A DNA stretch of 64,000 bases from DASXRA01 sp036502575 (GCA_036502575.1 DASXYL010000083.1:186001-250000), one strand, 5' to 3'; shown: positions 7,876-17,951, counted from the stretch's first letter. Notes: a model not told the origin generated them from the sequence alone. Translations and numbers: made by a program.

Positions 7876-9093
7876 ATGCAGCCCGGTGCGACCCGACCGC
7901 GCACCGCTTGGACCCGGGTGTCGCGACGGCCTCGGGCGGCTGGGCCGGTCGGCCCAGCCGGACTGTCTGACGCTCGCGGCCCGGAGTTCCTCGCCCCGCG
8001 GCTGGCCGCTTCGATCATGATCGTGGTGCTGCTGGGCTTCCTGGTCATCCAGTTCGTCAACATCGTGGCGCTGCACCTCGGCCCGGGACGGGTCGCGACC
8101 GCCGCCGTGTTGTTCGTGGTGCTACTGGCGTTGCAGATCGTGCACAGCATCCGCCCGGTCCGGCGGCCGCTGAGCGGCGCCAGCGCCGGCACGCTGGCGA
8201 TCCAGGCCGTGCTGACCTACGTGCCGCTGCTGTGGTTCGGCCTCAACGGTTGGGGCGGGATGTCCGCCCTGCTCATCGCGTCGGCGTTGTTGCTGCTGCC
8301 GTCGCCGATGTCCTGGCTGGTGCCGCTGGGCATCGCGATCGCGCTGGGGAGCGGCAGCCTGGTCTCGGGGCAGGGGTGGGCGAACACCGCCTATCTCGAG
8401 CTGCTCAACATCCTGACCGGGCTCGGGCTCTACGCGCTCGCCTGGCTCGCCGAGGTGGTCACCCGCCTGCACGGCACCCGCACCGAACTCGCGCGCCTGG
8501 CCGTGGCGGAGGAGCGGCTGCGCTTCAGCCGCGACCTGCACGATCTGCTCGGCTACAGCCTGTCCGCCATCACCCTCAAAGGTGAACTCGCGTATCGCCT
8601 CATCGGTACCGACACCGAGCAAGTGCAGGACAACGTCGACACGGTCGTGAAGATCTCCCGGCAGGCGTTGGCGGACGTGCGGGCGGTCGCCCGCAGCTAT
8701 CGCGACCTGTCACTGGACGTCGAGGTGGTCTCGGCCCTCTCGGTGCTGGAGGCCGCCGGGATCGCCGCCACCGTCGAGGTCACCGTCGGGGCCGTCCCCC
8801 GGGAGCTGGACACCGTGCTCGCCACGGTCATCCGGGAAGGGGTGACCAACCTGCTCCGGCACAGCACGGCCACGGAGTGCCGCATCGTCGCCGGCCGCGA
8901 CGGCGGGCAGGTGCGGCTCGTCCTCGAGAACGACGGCGTGGCGTGCTGCCCGCAGCTGGCCGAGCCCGGGCAGGTCGGTGGCCTGGACAACCTGCGGGCC
9001 CGGCTGGCCGGGATCGGCGGGGAGCTGTCGGTGTCCTGCCGCGACGGCTGGTTCCGGGTCGACGCGGCGGCCGCCCTCACCCGCACCGGCTAG
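7876..9093 (+). CDS. NarL-type sensor histidine kinase, paralog 1
   Basis: Membrane sensor kinase of 405 residues. The first 35 residues are Pro/Arg-rich, then about five hydrophobic segments cover residues 45-195 with little extracytoplasmic sequence, so a membrane or lipid-derived signal is likely. The HisKA_3 box is FSRDLHDLLGYSLSAI with phospho-acceptor His222. The ATPase domain has REGVTNLLRHS as N-box and a GGLDNLRARLAGIGG glycine-rich box. GGGGAGG precedes the ATG. It follows the cyclodehydratase by 115 bp on the same strand and is clearly a paralog of the kinase at 12053. No regulator gene is next to it; the one at 13265 is the nearest. Confidence 0.92.
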   Translation: MQPGATRPRTAWTRVSRRPRAAGPVGPAGLSDARGPEFLAPRLAASIMIVVLLGFLVIQFVNIVALHLGPGRVATAAVLFVVLLALQIVHSIRPVRRPLSGASAGTLAIQAVLTYVPLLWFGLNGWGGMSALLIASALLLLPSPMSWLVPLGIAIALGSGSLVSGQGWANTAYLELLNILTGLGLYALAWLAEVVTRLHGTRTELARLAVAEERLRFSRDLHDLLGYSLSAITLKGELAYRLIGTDTEQVQDNVDTVVKISRQALADVRAVARSYRDLSLDVEVVSALSVLEAAGIAATVEVTVGAVPRELDTVLATVIREGVTNLLRHSTATECRIVAGRDGGQVRLVLENDGVACCPQLAEPGQVGGLDNLRARLAGIGGELSVSCRDGWFRVDAAAALTRTG

Positions 9094-9162
9094 CCAGCTC
9101 TTGATCTCGGGCTGGCCGCTGCTGCTGGGAACGGGCGGTTGGGGTGGCAGCCGAGGTGGGGC

Positions 9163-9792
9163 TTAGGGCCTCACCCAGCCGACCTCGATCAGGCTTTGGC
9201 GGGTGATCTCGAAGTCGTCGGCGACTGAGGTGATCTGGCCTTGCGGGTTGTGCGTCAGCCAGTCCGAGGCGGCGTCGGGTGAGCTGAAGAAGTTCCCGAG
9301 GTCGCAGTAGGTGCGGATGTCGGTGACGGCTTGGGTGGGGCGCACGGTGGACACCACCGCGTCGGGCGGGTCGACGGTGAGGACGTCGGTGGGGGTGACC
9401 TCGACGCGGATGCGGCGGCCGATGGCCGGACAGGTGGATTCGATCCGGCCGGGCCGGTCGAGGAGGACGGGGAATTCCAGGGCATCGCTGGCGCAGAACC
9501 CGTACACGGTCTGGGCGTCGAAGGTGAAGCTGTGCGGAGTGGGGTGCAGGGTGAGCCCGAAGCCGGCGATCCGGCCGTCCTGTTCGTAGTCCACGCGGGG
9601 ATGGCGGTCCAGCGCGGCCTGGACCTGCTCGGGTGTCCAACCGCCGGCGGTGGCCACCTGCTGCACGCTGACTGGTTCGCCGCCGGCCAGTAGCCGCGCC
9701 AACTGCGGGATGAGATCGGGCAGGGGCCAGCTGTCCAGCTGCGCGCGGAAGAACGCGATCTGGCGTTGCCGGGCGCCTGTGTCGGTGGTCAT
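9163..9792 (-). CDS. merB: Alkylmercury lyase MerB
   Basis: Cytosolic organomercurial lyase (209 residues) that cleaves C-Hg bonds to give Hg(II). It follows the E. coli MerB pattern: an N-terminal wHTH-like part (PVSVQQVATAGGWTPEQVQAAL), then the catalytic core. The three catalytic residues are present: Cys and Asp in YGFCASDAL (Cys96/Asp99 of E. coli MerB) and Cys in RTYCDLGNFF (Cys159); the neighbouring Cys160 is Asp here. The structural Cys117 is also kept (ESTCPAIG). Its ATG overlaps the stop of the upstream lyase-like gene by four bases, so the two are translationally coupled. Mercuric reductase merA is not in the window. Confidence 0.93.
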   Translation of the reverse strand: MTTDTGARQRQIAFFRAQLDSWPLPDLIPQLARLLAGGEPVSVQQVATAGGWTPEQVQAALDRHPRVDYEQDGRIAGFGLTLHPTPHSFTFDAQTVYGFCASDALEFPVLLDRPGRIESTCPAIGRRIRVEVTPTDVLTVDPPDAVVSTVRPTQAVTDIRTYCDLGNFFSSPDAASDWLTHNPQGQITSVADDFEITRQSLIEVGWVRP

Positions 9793-10808
9793 TGGGACGG
9801 GCCTCCTGTGGCCGCGGTGGGCGCTTCGGGGTCGGTTGGCTCAGGGTCATGCAACAGGCCTCCGAACGCCTGGCCGGCTCGCTCGATCGCTGTGTCGTGG
9901 TCGAGGATTTGCCCGGTCAGCTCGGGGTGTTCATCCAGATAGGCCTGTGCGTGTTCAGCGTGGCTGTAGAAGTTGATGTGGTCGCAGGTGCATTCCATGC
10001 TCGGGCCGTTTGCCCCCGTCCGCGCGACCAGTACCACCGTGGACGCCGGCGCCCAGTGCCACCTCCCGGCGCGGGCCTGCACGATCACCGCGCCGCCGTC
10101 GGAGGGGTCGGCGGCGGTGACAATGGTGTCGCGCTCGGCCATCTGGGGGATCCCCAACGCGTCGATCGCGCACATCGCCCACACCGCCGGACCTCCGACC
10201 AGTTGCACCTGGTGCCCGCGTGGCACACCGGAGAACGGGTAGGCCACCGACACCACACCGTCTGCGCCCAGGTGCACCAGGTCAGCCGCCGTCAGCTGCC
10301 TGATCGCGCGATCGGCGTCCAGGCCGAGCTCTGCTGCCTGCTTCTGGATCCGGGCCCGGTCCGGGGCCTGGCCGTAGGTGAGGAAGTGGCGCAGTACGCC
10401 TTGATGCAGGCCGCGCAACGCTCCCGGCAGCAGCGCCTGCCGGCCACCCGTGGCGCGCCATCCCGCCAGTGTCGACCCGTCAGGTGTGCCGGTCGCGGGG
10501 GCCTGCCCGGCCAGGACCGCGCGCAGCGCAGCGATCGACGGTGAGCCGGTAGCTGCGCCGGTCAAATCGCGGTAGAGGCGACACGACATGCTCGCCGAGG
10601 CGCCCGGCACCGCGAACGGATCTGACCCGTCGACTAGCAGCGTCGGCGAGCCGGTCATCCCCGCCGCCACGGCCTCGCCGTGATCAGCGATCACGCGCTC
10701 CTCGACCTCGACCTCGGCGTCGGTCTGGCCGTCGAGGACCTCGTCCAGGCGCGCCGCCAGAACAGCCGTGTTGGGGCAGTCAGGCACGTGCAGGATCTGC
10801 ACCTTCAT
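9789..10808 (-). CDS. Thioredoxin-like/alkylmercury lyase fusion (second MerB)
   Basis: Protein of 339 residues. The N-terminal part (1-about 100; VQILHVPDCPN, then MTGSPTLLVDGSDPF) looks like a thioredoxin-fold module with a single Cys in place of CxxC. The C-terminal part (about 130-320) is an alkylmercury-lyase domain with Cys and Asp in WAMCAIDALGIP and Cys in ECTCDHINFYS, matching the catalytic Cys96/Asp99/Cys159. MerB proteins with this N-terminal extension are common in actinobacteria. Middle gene of the merR-merB-merB operon, overlapping merR by 29 bp; the ATG at 10808 is the first that keeps the whole thioredoxin-like fold. It may widen the organomercurial substrate range; this is inference. 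Confidence 0.85.
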   Translation of the reverse strand: MKVQILHVPDCPNTAVLAARLDEVLDGQTDAEVEVEERVIADHGEAVAAGMTGSPTLLVDGSDPFAVPGASASMSCRLYRDLTGAATGSPSIAALRAVLAGQAPATGTPDGSTLAGWRATGGRQALLPGALRGLHQGVLRHFLTYGQAPDRARIQKQAAELGLDADRAIRQLTAADLVHLGADGVVSVAYPFSGVPRGHQVQLVGGPAVWAMCAIDALGIPQMAERDTIVTAADPSDGGAVIVQARAGRWHWAPASTVVLVARTGANGPSMECTCDHINFYSHAEHAQAYLDEHPELTGQILDHDTAIERAGQAFGGLLHDPEPTDPEAPTAATGGPSQ

Positions 10809-11220
10809 CGGGCACCTCCGCGAGTGGGTCGCTGCTGTCGATGGCGTCCAGCAGTGGACAGGACCGGTCCGCGCGGGGCCGCTCACACGTCGCGACCAAC
10901 TCCCCGAGCGAGGCCCGCATCCGCTGCAGGTCCGCGATCTTGCGGTCCAACTCGGCCACGTGATCGATCGCCAGCGAGCGGGCCCGGTCGCAACTGTCCG
11001 GGCCACCCTCCGCCAACGACAACAGTTCCTCGACCTCGACCAGGGTGAACCCCACCTCCTGCGAGCGCTTCACGAACCGCAACACCCCGACCACCGACAC
11101 CGGGTAGTCCCGATAGCCCGCTGGTGATCGCGGCGGCTCGGCCAACAGCCCCCGGCGCTCGTAGTAGCGCAGCGTCTGCGCGTTCACCCCGGCCCGATCA
11201 GCAACCTCATGCGTACGCAT
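10780..11220 (-). CDS. merR: Mercury-responsive MerR regulator
   Basis: DNA-binding regulator of 146 residues that senses Hg(II). The N-terminal winged helix (TLRYYERRGLLAEPPRSPAGYRDY) is that of the MerR family. A dimerisation helix follows, then the three Hg-binding cysteines in the spacing of Tn501 MerR: one in GPDSCDRAR (Cys82) and the pair CERPRADRSC (Cys117/Cys126), followed by PLLDAI as in true mercury MerRs. First gene of the minus-strand mer operon. A MerR-type operator with its dyad inside a long promoter spacer lies immediately upstream (11239-11258). Confidence 0.95.
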   Translation of the reverse strand: MRTHEVADRAGVNAQTLRYYERRGLLAEPPRSPAGYRDYPVSVVGVLRFVKRSQEVGFTLVEVEELLSLAEGGPDSCDRARSLAIDHVAELDRKIADLQRMRASLGELVATCERPRADRSCPLLDAIDSSDPLAEVPDEGADPARA

Positions 11221-11229
11221 GCCGACAGC

Positions 11230-11391
11230 ATGAACCCGGTACCCCGGTACAGGGTCAAGTATCTGACCAAGCGGGCGCTCGCCGGGACATGCCCCGCCTC
11301 GGCCTACGCCCCGGCGCGCTTGCTGCTAGCCGAGCACAATATCGACCTGCAGCAGTTCGGCGACGACCTACTCGCTAGCCTCACCGCCTAA
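11230..11391 (+). CDS. Possible small ORF divergent from merR
   Basis: A 53-codon reading frame starting MNPVPRYRVKYLTKRAL and ending FGDDLLASLTA. It is unlike known families to me. It starts inside the mer operator and has no clear Shine-Dalgarno site, which argues against it, but it ends 22 bp before the next gene on the same strand and has a sensible basic-then-acidic composition. It may be a real leader gene of the following zinc-ribbon gene or a chance frame. Confidence 0.35.
   Translation: MNPVPRYRVKYLTKRALAGTCPASAYAPARLLLAEHNIDLQQFGDDLLASLTA
11239..11258 (-). promoter_or_regulatory. mer operator/promoter
   Basis: On the minus strand TTGACC (bases 11258-11253) is a -35 element, followed by a stretch carrying the dyad GTACC-GG-GGTAC (11250-11239). 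A dyad between -35 and -10 with a lengthened 19-20 bp spacer is the signature of MerR-controlled promoters; the -10 is weak (TCATGC at about 11233). It lies 19-38 bp in front of merR and should drive merR-merB-merB autoregulation. Confidence 0.7.
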
Positions 11392-11413
11392 CGGAGCGAC
11401 GGAGACAGACACG

Positions 11414-11725
11414 ATGACGACCACTACTCCGGCCACAACCGCGTTGGACGCCGCCGAGCCACGGGACTGCTGGTGCTGCGGAACGGCGTATCCAGAATCA
11501 GAACTGGTCCGGCTCGGCAACCATCCCGAAGTCGGCGTATGTCTGCCGTGCGCGCACTACCTACATCAGCAAGCCCGCGCACGTGACGACGCGCGACACC
11601 CCTCGCCCGCCTCCCGCGTACGCGATCAGCTCCGCAACGTCCGCCACCTCGTCATCGCTCGGGGCTGGCACCGCACACCAGTCATCGGCCGACCGCTGCG
11701 CTGGCTAGGCCGACACCTGCCTTAA
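11414..11725 (+). CDS. Small zinc-ribbon-like protein
   Basis: 103 residues. Two Cys pairs, CWCCGTAYPESELV and GVCLPCAHYLHQQ, are spaced as in a zinc ribbon or knuckle; the C-terminal third is Arg-rich and ends in RPLRWLGRHLP. There are no membrane segments. The start at the ATG is preceded by GACGGAGACAG. It is transcribed away from the mer operon and may belong to the same transferred block. Function unknown; a metal- or nucleic-acid-binding accessory protein is possible. Confidence 0.65.
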   Translation: MTTTTPATTALDAAEPRDCWCCGTAYPESELVRLGNHPEVGVCLPCAHYLHQQARARDDARHPSPASRVRDQLRNVRHLVIARGWHRTPVIGRPLRWLGRHLP

Positions 11726-12052
11726 CGGATCTCCCAGGTTGACATCCGCAGTGAAACTCCCGGACGAGCTACGGACGCGCTCGCCTAAGATCACCTGCGC
11801 TGTGGGGGTGCGCACTTTTGAGCCAAGCCGGGCCCTCAGCCGCACCAGCGAGTGTCGCGCTAGCCCGCTCGGCAACCGCCGCGACCGCGGATGTTTCCGC
11901 GGATGCCATGCCGATGTCGTGCTTTAGGCACTTCCTCGCACATTGCTGCCAACCTGCCGCCAACCTCGGTAACTCGGGCGGGGGCGGAACTATGCTCCGC
12001 AGTGAGGTGACAGCGCTGAGTTGCCGGTGGTTCGGTCGTTGGGGCGGGCGAA
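11726..12052. other. Intergenic, no gene seen
   Basis: 327 bp between the zinc-ribbon gene and the second kinase. I see no credible coding frame, tandem repeat or strong hairpin. It probably holds the promoter of the kinase at 12053 and may mark the right boundary of the mer insert. The last part and the first 150 bp of the kinase gene are AT-richer than the surroundings. Confidence 0.5.
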
Positions 12053-13255
12053 ATGCAATCACTCGTGCGATTGTGGCGAAAGGCCATCTCTGGTGCGCCG
12101 GATTTGTCGGCCGGAATTCTTACGCCGAAAATGCCGGGTCGAATCGTATTTCTCGTTCTATGGGGTTATTTCTTCCTGCAATTGCTGAATGTCTATTACA
12201 TCCGGCCGCACTCGACGCGCTTGTTCGTCTGCCTGGTCAGCGTCGTCGGGATCTTCGCGCTGCAGCTGTTCCACTGCGCCCGCCGCACCCGTTCGGTGCG
12301 CGCTCGCTACGTATGGCTGACCGTGCCGGTCCAGGTGATTCTGGCGTTCCTGCCCGTGGTGCTCTACCACCTCGTGTGGGGGTCCTTCTCGGCCTTCCCG
12401 GCGGCGTCCACCCTCCTGCTGCTCCCCGCGCCGGAATCGTGGACGATGTTCGGCGCCATCGTCGGGGGCACGATCGCGGCCGTCATCGGGACGAGCCAGA
12501 CCTACAGCTCGGCGACGTACATCGTGATCTCCGGCATTCTCACCGCCCTTATCGTGGTTGCCCTCGTCCGGCTGGCCGACCTCGTCGCCAGCCTGCACGC
12601 GGCGCGCGCCGAACGGGCTCGCCTCGCGGTCGAGGAGGAGCGGCTGCGCTTCGCCCGCGACCTGCACGACCTGCTCGGCGGCAGCTTCTCGGCCATCCTG
12701 CTCAAGGGCCAGCTCGCCCAGAGCATGCTGCCCGACCGTCCAGAGCAAGCCCGCGAGCAACTCGACACGCTGCTCCGGCTGTCCCGGCAAGCCCTGACCG
12801 ACGTGCGCGCGACCGCCCGTAGCTACCGCGACCTGAGCGTCGCCGTCGAGGCCAGCGCCGCGCGCACGGTGCTCGCCGCCGCCGAGATCGAGGCCAGCGT
12901 CCTGGTGTCGGCCGGGCGGCTACCCCGCGAGCTCGACACCGTGCTGGCCACTGCGATCCGCGAAGGCGTCACCAACCTGCTGCAGCACAGCGCCGCGCGG
13001 CGGTGTCAGATCGAGGCGACCCGCGATGGGGCGAACGTCCGGCTGATGATCCGCAACGACGGCGTTCGCCCGGCCCCGGACGCGGACGACGGGGCGGGCC
13101 TGTCCGCGCTCGCCGCGCGGCTGGCGGGCGTCGGCGGCAGCCTCACCGCGGCGCGGTCCGGCGAGTGGTTCCAGGTCATCGCGACCGCGCCGGTCGACGG
13201 CCCGGTGCCGGTCGGGCCGCAGACCGGTGCGACGGTCTCGCCGGGCGTGCACTGA
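12053..13255 (+). CDS. NarL-type sensor histidine kinase, paralog 2
   Basis: 400-residue membrane kinase with the same design as the one at 7876: five or so hydrophobic segments (residues 30-180), HisKA_3 box FARDLHDLLGGSFSAI with His205, then the conserved SRQALTDVRATARSYRDLS linker, N-box REGVTNLLQHS and glycine box AGLSALAARLAGVGG. The linker and ATPase parts are close to paralog 1, the membrane part is much more divergent, suggesting the two sense different ligands but may address the same regulator. It is convergent with, and only 9 bp from, the regulator gene at 13265. Confidence 0.92.
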   Translation: MQSLVRLWRKAISGAPDLSAGILTPKMPGRIVFLVLWGYFFLQLLNVYYIRPHSTRLFVCLVSVVGIFALQLFHCARRTRSVRARYVWLTVPVQVILAFLPVVLYHLVWGSFSAFPAASTLLLLPAPESWTMFGAIVGGTIAAVIGTSQTYSSATYIVISGILTALIVVALVRLADLVASLHAARAERARLAVEEERLRFARDLHDLLGGSFSAILLKGQLAQSMLPDRPEQAREQLDTLLRLSRQALTDVRATARSYRDLSVAVEASAARTVLAAAEIEASVLVSAGRLPRELDTVLATAIREGVTNLLQHSAARRCQIEATRDGANVRLMIRNDGVRPAPDADDGAGLSALAARLAGVGGSLTAARSGEWFQVIATAPVDGPVPVGPQTGATVSPGVH

Positions 13256-13264
13256 AGGCGTGTA

Positions 13265-13873
13265 CTAGAGCAGCCAGCCGGCTTGCTCGGCGATGCGGAC
13301 GGCGTCGAGGCGATTGCGGGCGTTGAGCTTGGTGACGATCGTCGTCAGGTAGTTGCGCACCGTTCCGTGGGAGAGGTACAGGCGCGAGGCGATCTCGACG
13401 ATGTCGGCGCCCTCGGCGGCGAGCTTGAGCACTTCGGTCTCGCGGCCGGTGAGCGGGTTGTGCCCGCCTTCCCAGGCGGCGAGGGCGAGCTCGCTGTCGA
13501 TGACCCGCTCGCCGTTCGAGATACGCCGGATCGCATCGGCGAGCCGGCTCGCCGGAGCGTCCTTGAGCAGGAAGCCGGACACGTGGGCGGCCAGCGCCCG
13601 GTGCAGCATGCCGGGTCGACCCAAACTGGTGAGGATGAGCGCGCGACAGCCCGGCATTACCTCGCGCAGCCGGCCAGCAGCCGAGACGCCGTCCAGGCCG
13701 GGCATGTCGATGTCGATGACGGCGATGTCGGGCTCGTGACGTAGGGCCGCGGCCTCGATCAGGTCGCCGCGATCCACCTCGGCCACCACCTCGATGTCGG
13801 GTTCGAGGCTGAGCAGCGCAACAAGAGCGCCGCGGACCATATGCGTGTCCTCGGCAAGCAGAATCCGGATCAC
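13265..13873 (-). CDS. NarL/LuxR-family response regulator
   Basis: 202 residues: a receiver domain (1-118) with acidic pocket LLAEDTHMV, phospho-acceptor Asp in AVIDIDMPGLDG and Lys in FLLKDAPASRL, then a LuxR-type HTH (about 138-200) in NPLTGRETEVLKLAAEG and LSHGTVRNYLTTIVTKL. All phospho-transfer residues are present. It is the only regulator near the two orphan NarL-type kinases and is their most likely partner, giving a two-sensor/one-regulator arrangement for the cluster. Confidence 0.93.
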   Translation of the reverse strand: MIRILLAEDTHMVRGALVALLSLEPDIEVVAEVDRGDLIEAAALRHEPDIAVIDIDMPGLDGVSAAGRLREVMPGCRALILTSLGRPGMLHRALAAHVSGFLLKDAPASRLADAIRRISNGERVIDSELALAAWEGGHNPLTGRETEVLKLAAEGADIVEIASRLYLSHGTVRNYLTTIVTKLNARNRLDAVRIAEQAGWLL

Positions 13874-13940
13874 TGGGCCTCCGGCCGTCGGCCTCGTGGG
13901 AGCTCGAATGCTACCGGCACGGGCGGCGGCCTCAGCGGGT

Positions 13941-14957
13941 TCAGCCGGCGGCGGGTGCCGCGGCGAGCGTCACCTCGCCCGGCCGCTCGGTGGTGCGGCG
14001 GATCCGCAGCATCTGCCGCCACTGCTCGTGGCTGAAGCTGGCCGGTGCGGTCGAGGAGATGAACTCGTGCACCAGCGAGACGAAGCGTTGCGGGTGGCTG
14101 TGATGCGGGAAGTGGCCGGTGTCCTCGAAGTACACCAACCGGCTGCCCGGCATGGCCACGTGCGCCAGCCCGCCGTGCAGGGGCGGCACGACCTCGTCGC
14201 GTTCGCCCCAGACGAGCAGTGTCGGCATGCCCTGCGCGAGGTAGCAGCGGTCGAGCATCGTGCCGACCTGCCCCCGCCAGTCGACGACGGCGCGCAGGGT
14301 GCGGACGTACGCGGCGCGCGAGGTCGCGTCGAGGGGCGAGTTCACCGCGTCCAGGATGTGCTCGGCATCGATGGCCAGACCGTTGTCGAGCACCTGCAGC
14401 AGCCGGATCGCGAAGTTCACCGTCCACCGGGTGAACGGCAGCCGCAGCGCGGCCAGCGCGAGCTGCGCGCCGGGCAGCGCGGCGGCGCGCAGCAGCGGCG
14501 TGACTTCGCGCCCGACGCCGCCGGTCGAGACGAGCACGAGGCGGTCCACTCGGTCGGGGTACTGGTAGGCGAACTGCATCGCGGCGGCGCCGCCCAGCGA
14601 GTGGCCCACCAGAGTGACCCGTTCCAGGCCGAGCACGGTGAGCAGGTCGCGCAGCATGTTGGCGTAGGTCGGCAGCGAGTAGTCGGTGCGCGGTTTGGCC
14701 GACGCGCCGTGCCCGATGAGGTCGGGCGCGATGACCCGGTAGCTCTGCGCCAGGCCGGGGATCACGTCCGACCAGGTCTCCGACGAGTCGCCGATGCCGT
14801 GGATCAGCAGCACCGGCGCCCCGCTGCCGGCCATCCGGAAGGCCAGCCGGTAACCGTGCACGGTGCGGTGGCGCAGCCGCACCTCACTGACCCGGGCCGT
14901 GCGGGGGGCGGCTTCCTCAGATCGCACCGCGGTGAGCGGCTTGACGTTGGTGTCCAC
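13941..14957 (-). CDS. Alpha/beta hydrolase
   Basis: 338 residues from a GTG start at 14957; upstream is GGAAAGGG. Canonical fold with oxyanion-hole HG in LLIHGIGDSSETW, nucleophile elbow VGHSLGGAAAM, acid in VWGERDEVVPP and catalytic His in FEDTGHFPHH. The N-terminal 40 residues and the C-terminal Arg-rich tail are extensions. It is 19 bp downstream of the thioesterase gene in a four-gene minus-strand run (carboxylase beta, epsilon, thioesterase, hydrolase), so it is probably co-transcribed with them. It could release or hydrolyse a cluster intermediate; no substrate can be named. Confidence 0.85.
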   Translation of the reverse strand: MDTNVKPLTAVRSEEAAPRTARVSEVRLRHRTVHGYRLAFRMAGSGAPVLLIHGIGDSSETWSDVIPGLAQSYRVIAPDLIGHGASAKPRTDYSLPTYANMLRDLLTVLGLERVTLVGHSLGGAAAMQFAYQYPDRVDRLVLVSTGGVGREVTPLLRAAALPGAQLALAALRLPFTRWTVNFAIRLLQVLDNGLAIDAEHILDAVNSPLDATSRAAYVRTLRAVVDWRGQVGTMLDRCYLAQGMPTLLVWGERDEVVPPLHGGLAHVAMPGSRLVYFEDTGHFPHHSHPQRFVSLVHEFISSTAPASFSHEQWRQMLRIRRTTERPGEVTLAAAPAAG

Positions 14958-14976
14958 GAGATGCCCTTTCCGGTGA

Positions 14977-15786
14977 TCAGCTGGCGGCGTACAGGGCCCG
15001 GGGGCAGGGCGCCGCGGTGTGGCCGGCCCGGGGTTGCGGCCGCTCGACGTACTGGCGCAGCACTGCCGTGACCGATCGCAGGAACTGCTCCTCGTGGTCG
15101 CGGACGAAGAAGTGCCCACCGGGGACGACCTGCGCGTGGAAGGTGTCGCTGGTGTGCTGGCGCCAGGCGTGCACCTCGGCCGGGGTGACCAGGCGGTCGG
15201 TGTCGCCGGCGAAGGTGTGCACCGGCACCGGCAGCGGGCGGTACGGGCCGCGGATGTGGCCGGAGCACATCCGCAGGTCGTCGCGGACGATCGGCAGCAG
15301 GATCGAGAGCCACTCCGGGTGGTCGAGGAGCGTCTGCGGGATGCCGCCGAGCCCGACCAGCGCCGTGACGATCTCCGCGTCGGACGCGTCGGGGTTGGCG
15401 ATGTAGGGCGCCGGCAGGTGCGGTGCGCGGTAGGCGCTGAGCACCAGCGCCTGCGGCAGGCGCTTGCCCTGCTCGGCCCGCCGGCGGGCCAGCGCGTAGG
15501 CGAGCAGGGCCCCCATGCTGTGGCCGTAGAAGACGTGCGGGTGGTCGAGGTCTGCGTCCAGGGCATCGTCGAGGTCATTGATGAGCTCGTCCACGTCGGT
15601 GAACCGCGGCTCGGCCATCCGGCCCTCGCGGCCGGGCAGCTGCACCGGCAGCACCGCGACCCCCGGGCCGAGCCGGCGCGACCAGCGCGCGTACGCGGAG
15701 GCTCCGCCGCCGGCGAACGGGAAGCAGAACACCCGGATCGCCGCGTGCGAAGCCAGCCGCGTTCCGTGCGGCAGGTATCGGGTCAT
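14977..15786 (-). CDS. Type II thioesterase
   Basis: 269 residues, the usual length of external (type II) thioesterases that clear mis-acylated carrier proteins in PKS/NRPS systems. Motifs: FCFPFAGGGASAYARW near the N-terminus, nucleophile YGHSMGALLAYALARR, and terminal His in PGGHFFVRDHEEQF. The start at 15786 is chosen because GAGGAG lies five bases upstream; an upstream ATG at 15816 that overlaps the epsilon stop is possible. Its presence suggests that carrier-protein-bound acyl chemistry occurs in this cluster, although no PKS or NRPS gene is inside the window. Confidence 0.9.
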   Translation of the reverse strand: MTRYLPHGTRLASHAAIRVFCFPFAGGGASAYARWSRRLGPGVAVLPVQLPGREGRMAEPRFTDVDELINDLDDALDADLDHPHVFYGHSMGALLAYALARRRAEQGKRLPQALVLSAYRAPHLPAPYIANPDASDAEIVTALVGLGGIPQTLLDHPEWLSILLPIVRDDLRMCSGHIRGPYRPLPVPVHTFAGDTDRLVTPAEVHAWRQHTSDTFHAQVVPGGHFFVRDHEEQFLRSVTAVLRQYVERPQPRAGHTAAPCPRALYAAS

Positions 15787-15812
15787 GCCGTGCTCCTCAC
15801 TGGTCATGGACG

Positions 15813-15986
15813 TCATGCCGCCCAGTCGCCGGGCGGGTGGAAGTCGCCGTCGGGCGTCCATGGGGCAGGCCGACGTTTCGGTCGCGGTGCGGGTCGGCCC
15901 TGGATCAGGGTGAGCAGGACGACCGCCACCGCGGCGACCTCCGTCTCGTCCGGGCAACCGTGGATCACGCGCAGCTGTGGAGTCAT
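15813..15986 (-). CDS. Acyl-CoA carboxylase epsilon subunit
   Basis: 57-residue protein opening MTPQLRVIHGCPDETEVAAV and ending APWTPDGDFHPPGDWAA; the RVxxG-P-EE/DE-AA start and the W-x10-W tail are those of the short actinobacterial carboxylase epsilon subunits (AccE/PccE) that stabilise the beta subunit and boost activity. It starts 5 bp after the beta-subunit stop, exactly where this subunit is expected. It is too short for most ORF callers. Confidence 0.88.
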   Translation of the reverse strand: MTPQLRVIHGCPDETEVAAVAVVLLTLIQGRPAPRPKRRPAPWTPDGDFHPPGDWAA

Positions 15987-15991
15987 GGCGA

Positions 15992-17629
<1,638 letters not shown>

Positions 17630-17951
17630 ATCCGAAGCCCCCGTCGTGTCGGTGCAGTACGACCAGGCTGGACGAAAGCGCTTGCGCCGCTCTAAAGCCG
17701 GGGGCCGGCTCAGCCGGGAGCGGTTCAGCCGGCCGCGACGAACGCGGCTTGGCCCGTCCGGTGGCGGTGGGCCATGAGGCGGGTCCGACCGGGTTCGCGT
17801 GGAGCCGGCGAGGGCGAAGACGCGACCAGACAGCGCAAAGGCAAGTACGACGAGCGCCCCTGCCGCGCACGCCAAACCCGAGGGAAGGTCGAGCAGCGGA
17901 CCGCTGCAGCAACCGCCCGCACCGCGCAGCGACACCCAATAAGGTGACGCC
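17630..17951. promoter_or_regulatory. Divergent intergenic region
   Basis: 322 bp between the carboxylase operon and the DUF1801 gene. On the carboxylase strand three CGGCT repeats (two full CGGCTGA copies 15 bp apart, then CGGCTTT) precede an AAGCGCTT palindrome; these might be regulator sites, but none matches the heptamer at 1315. No gene seen. Confidence 0.4.
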
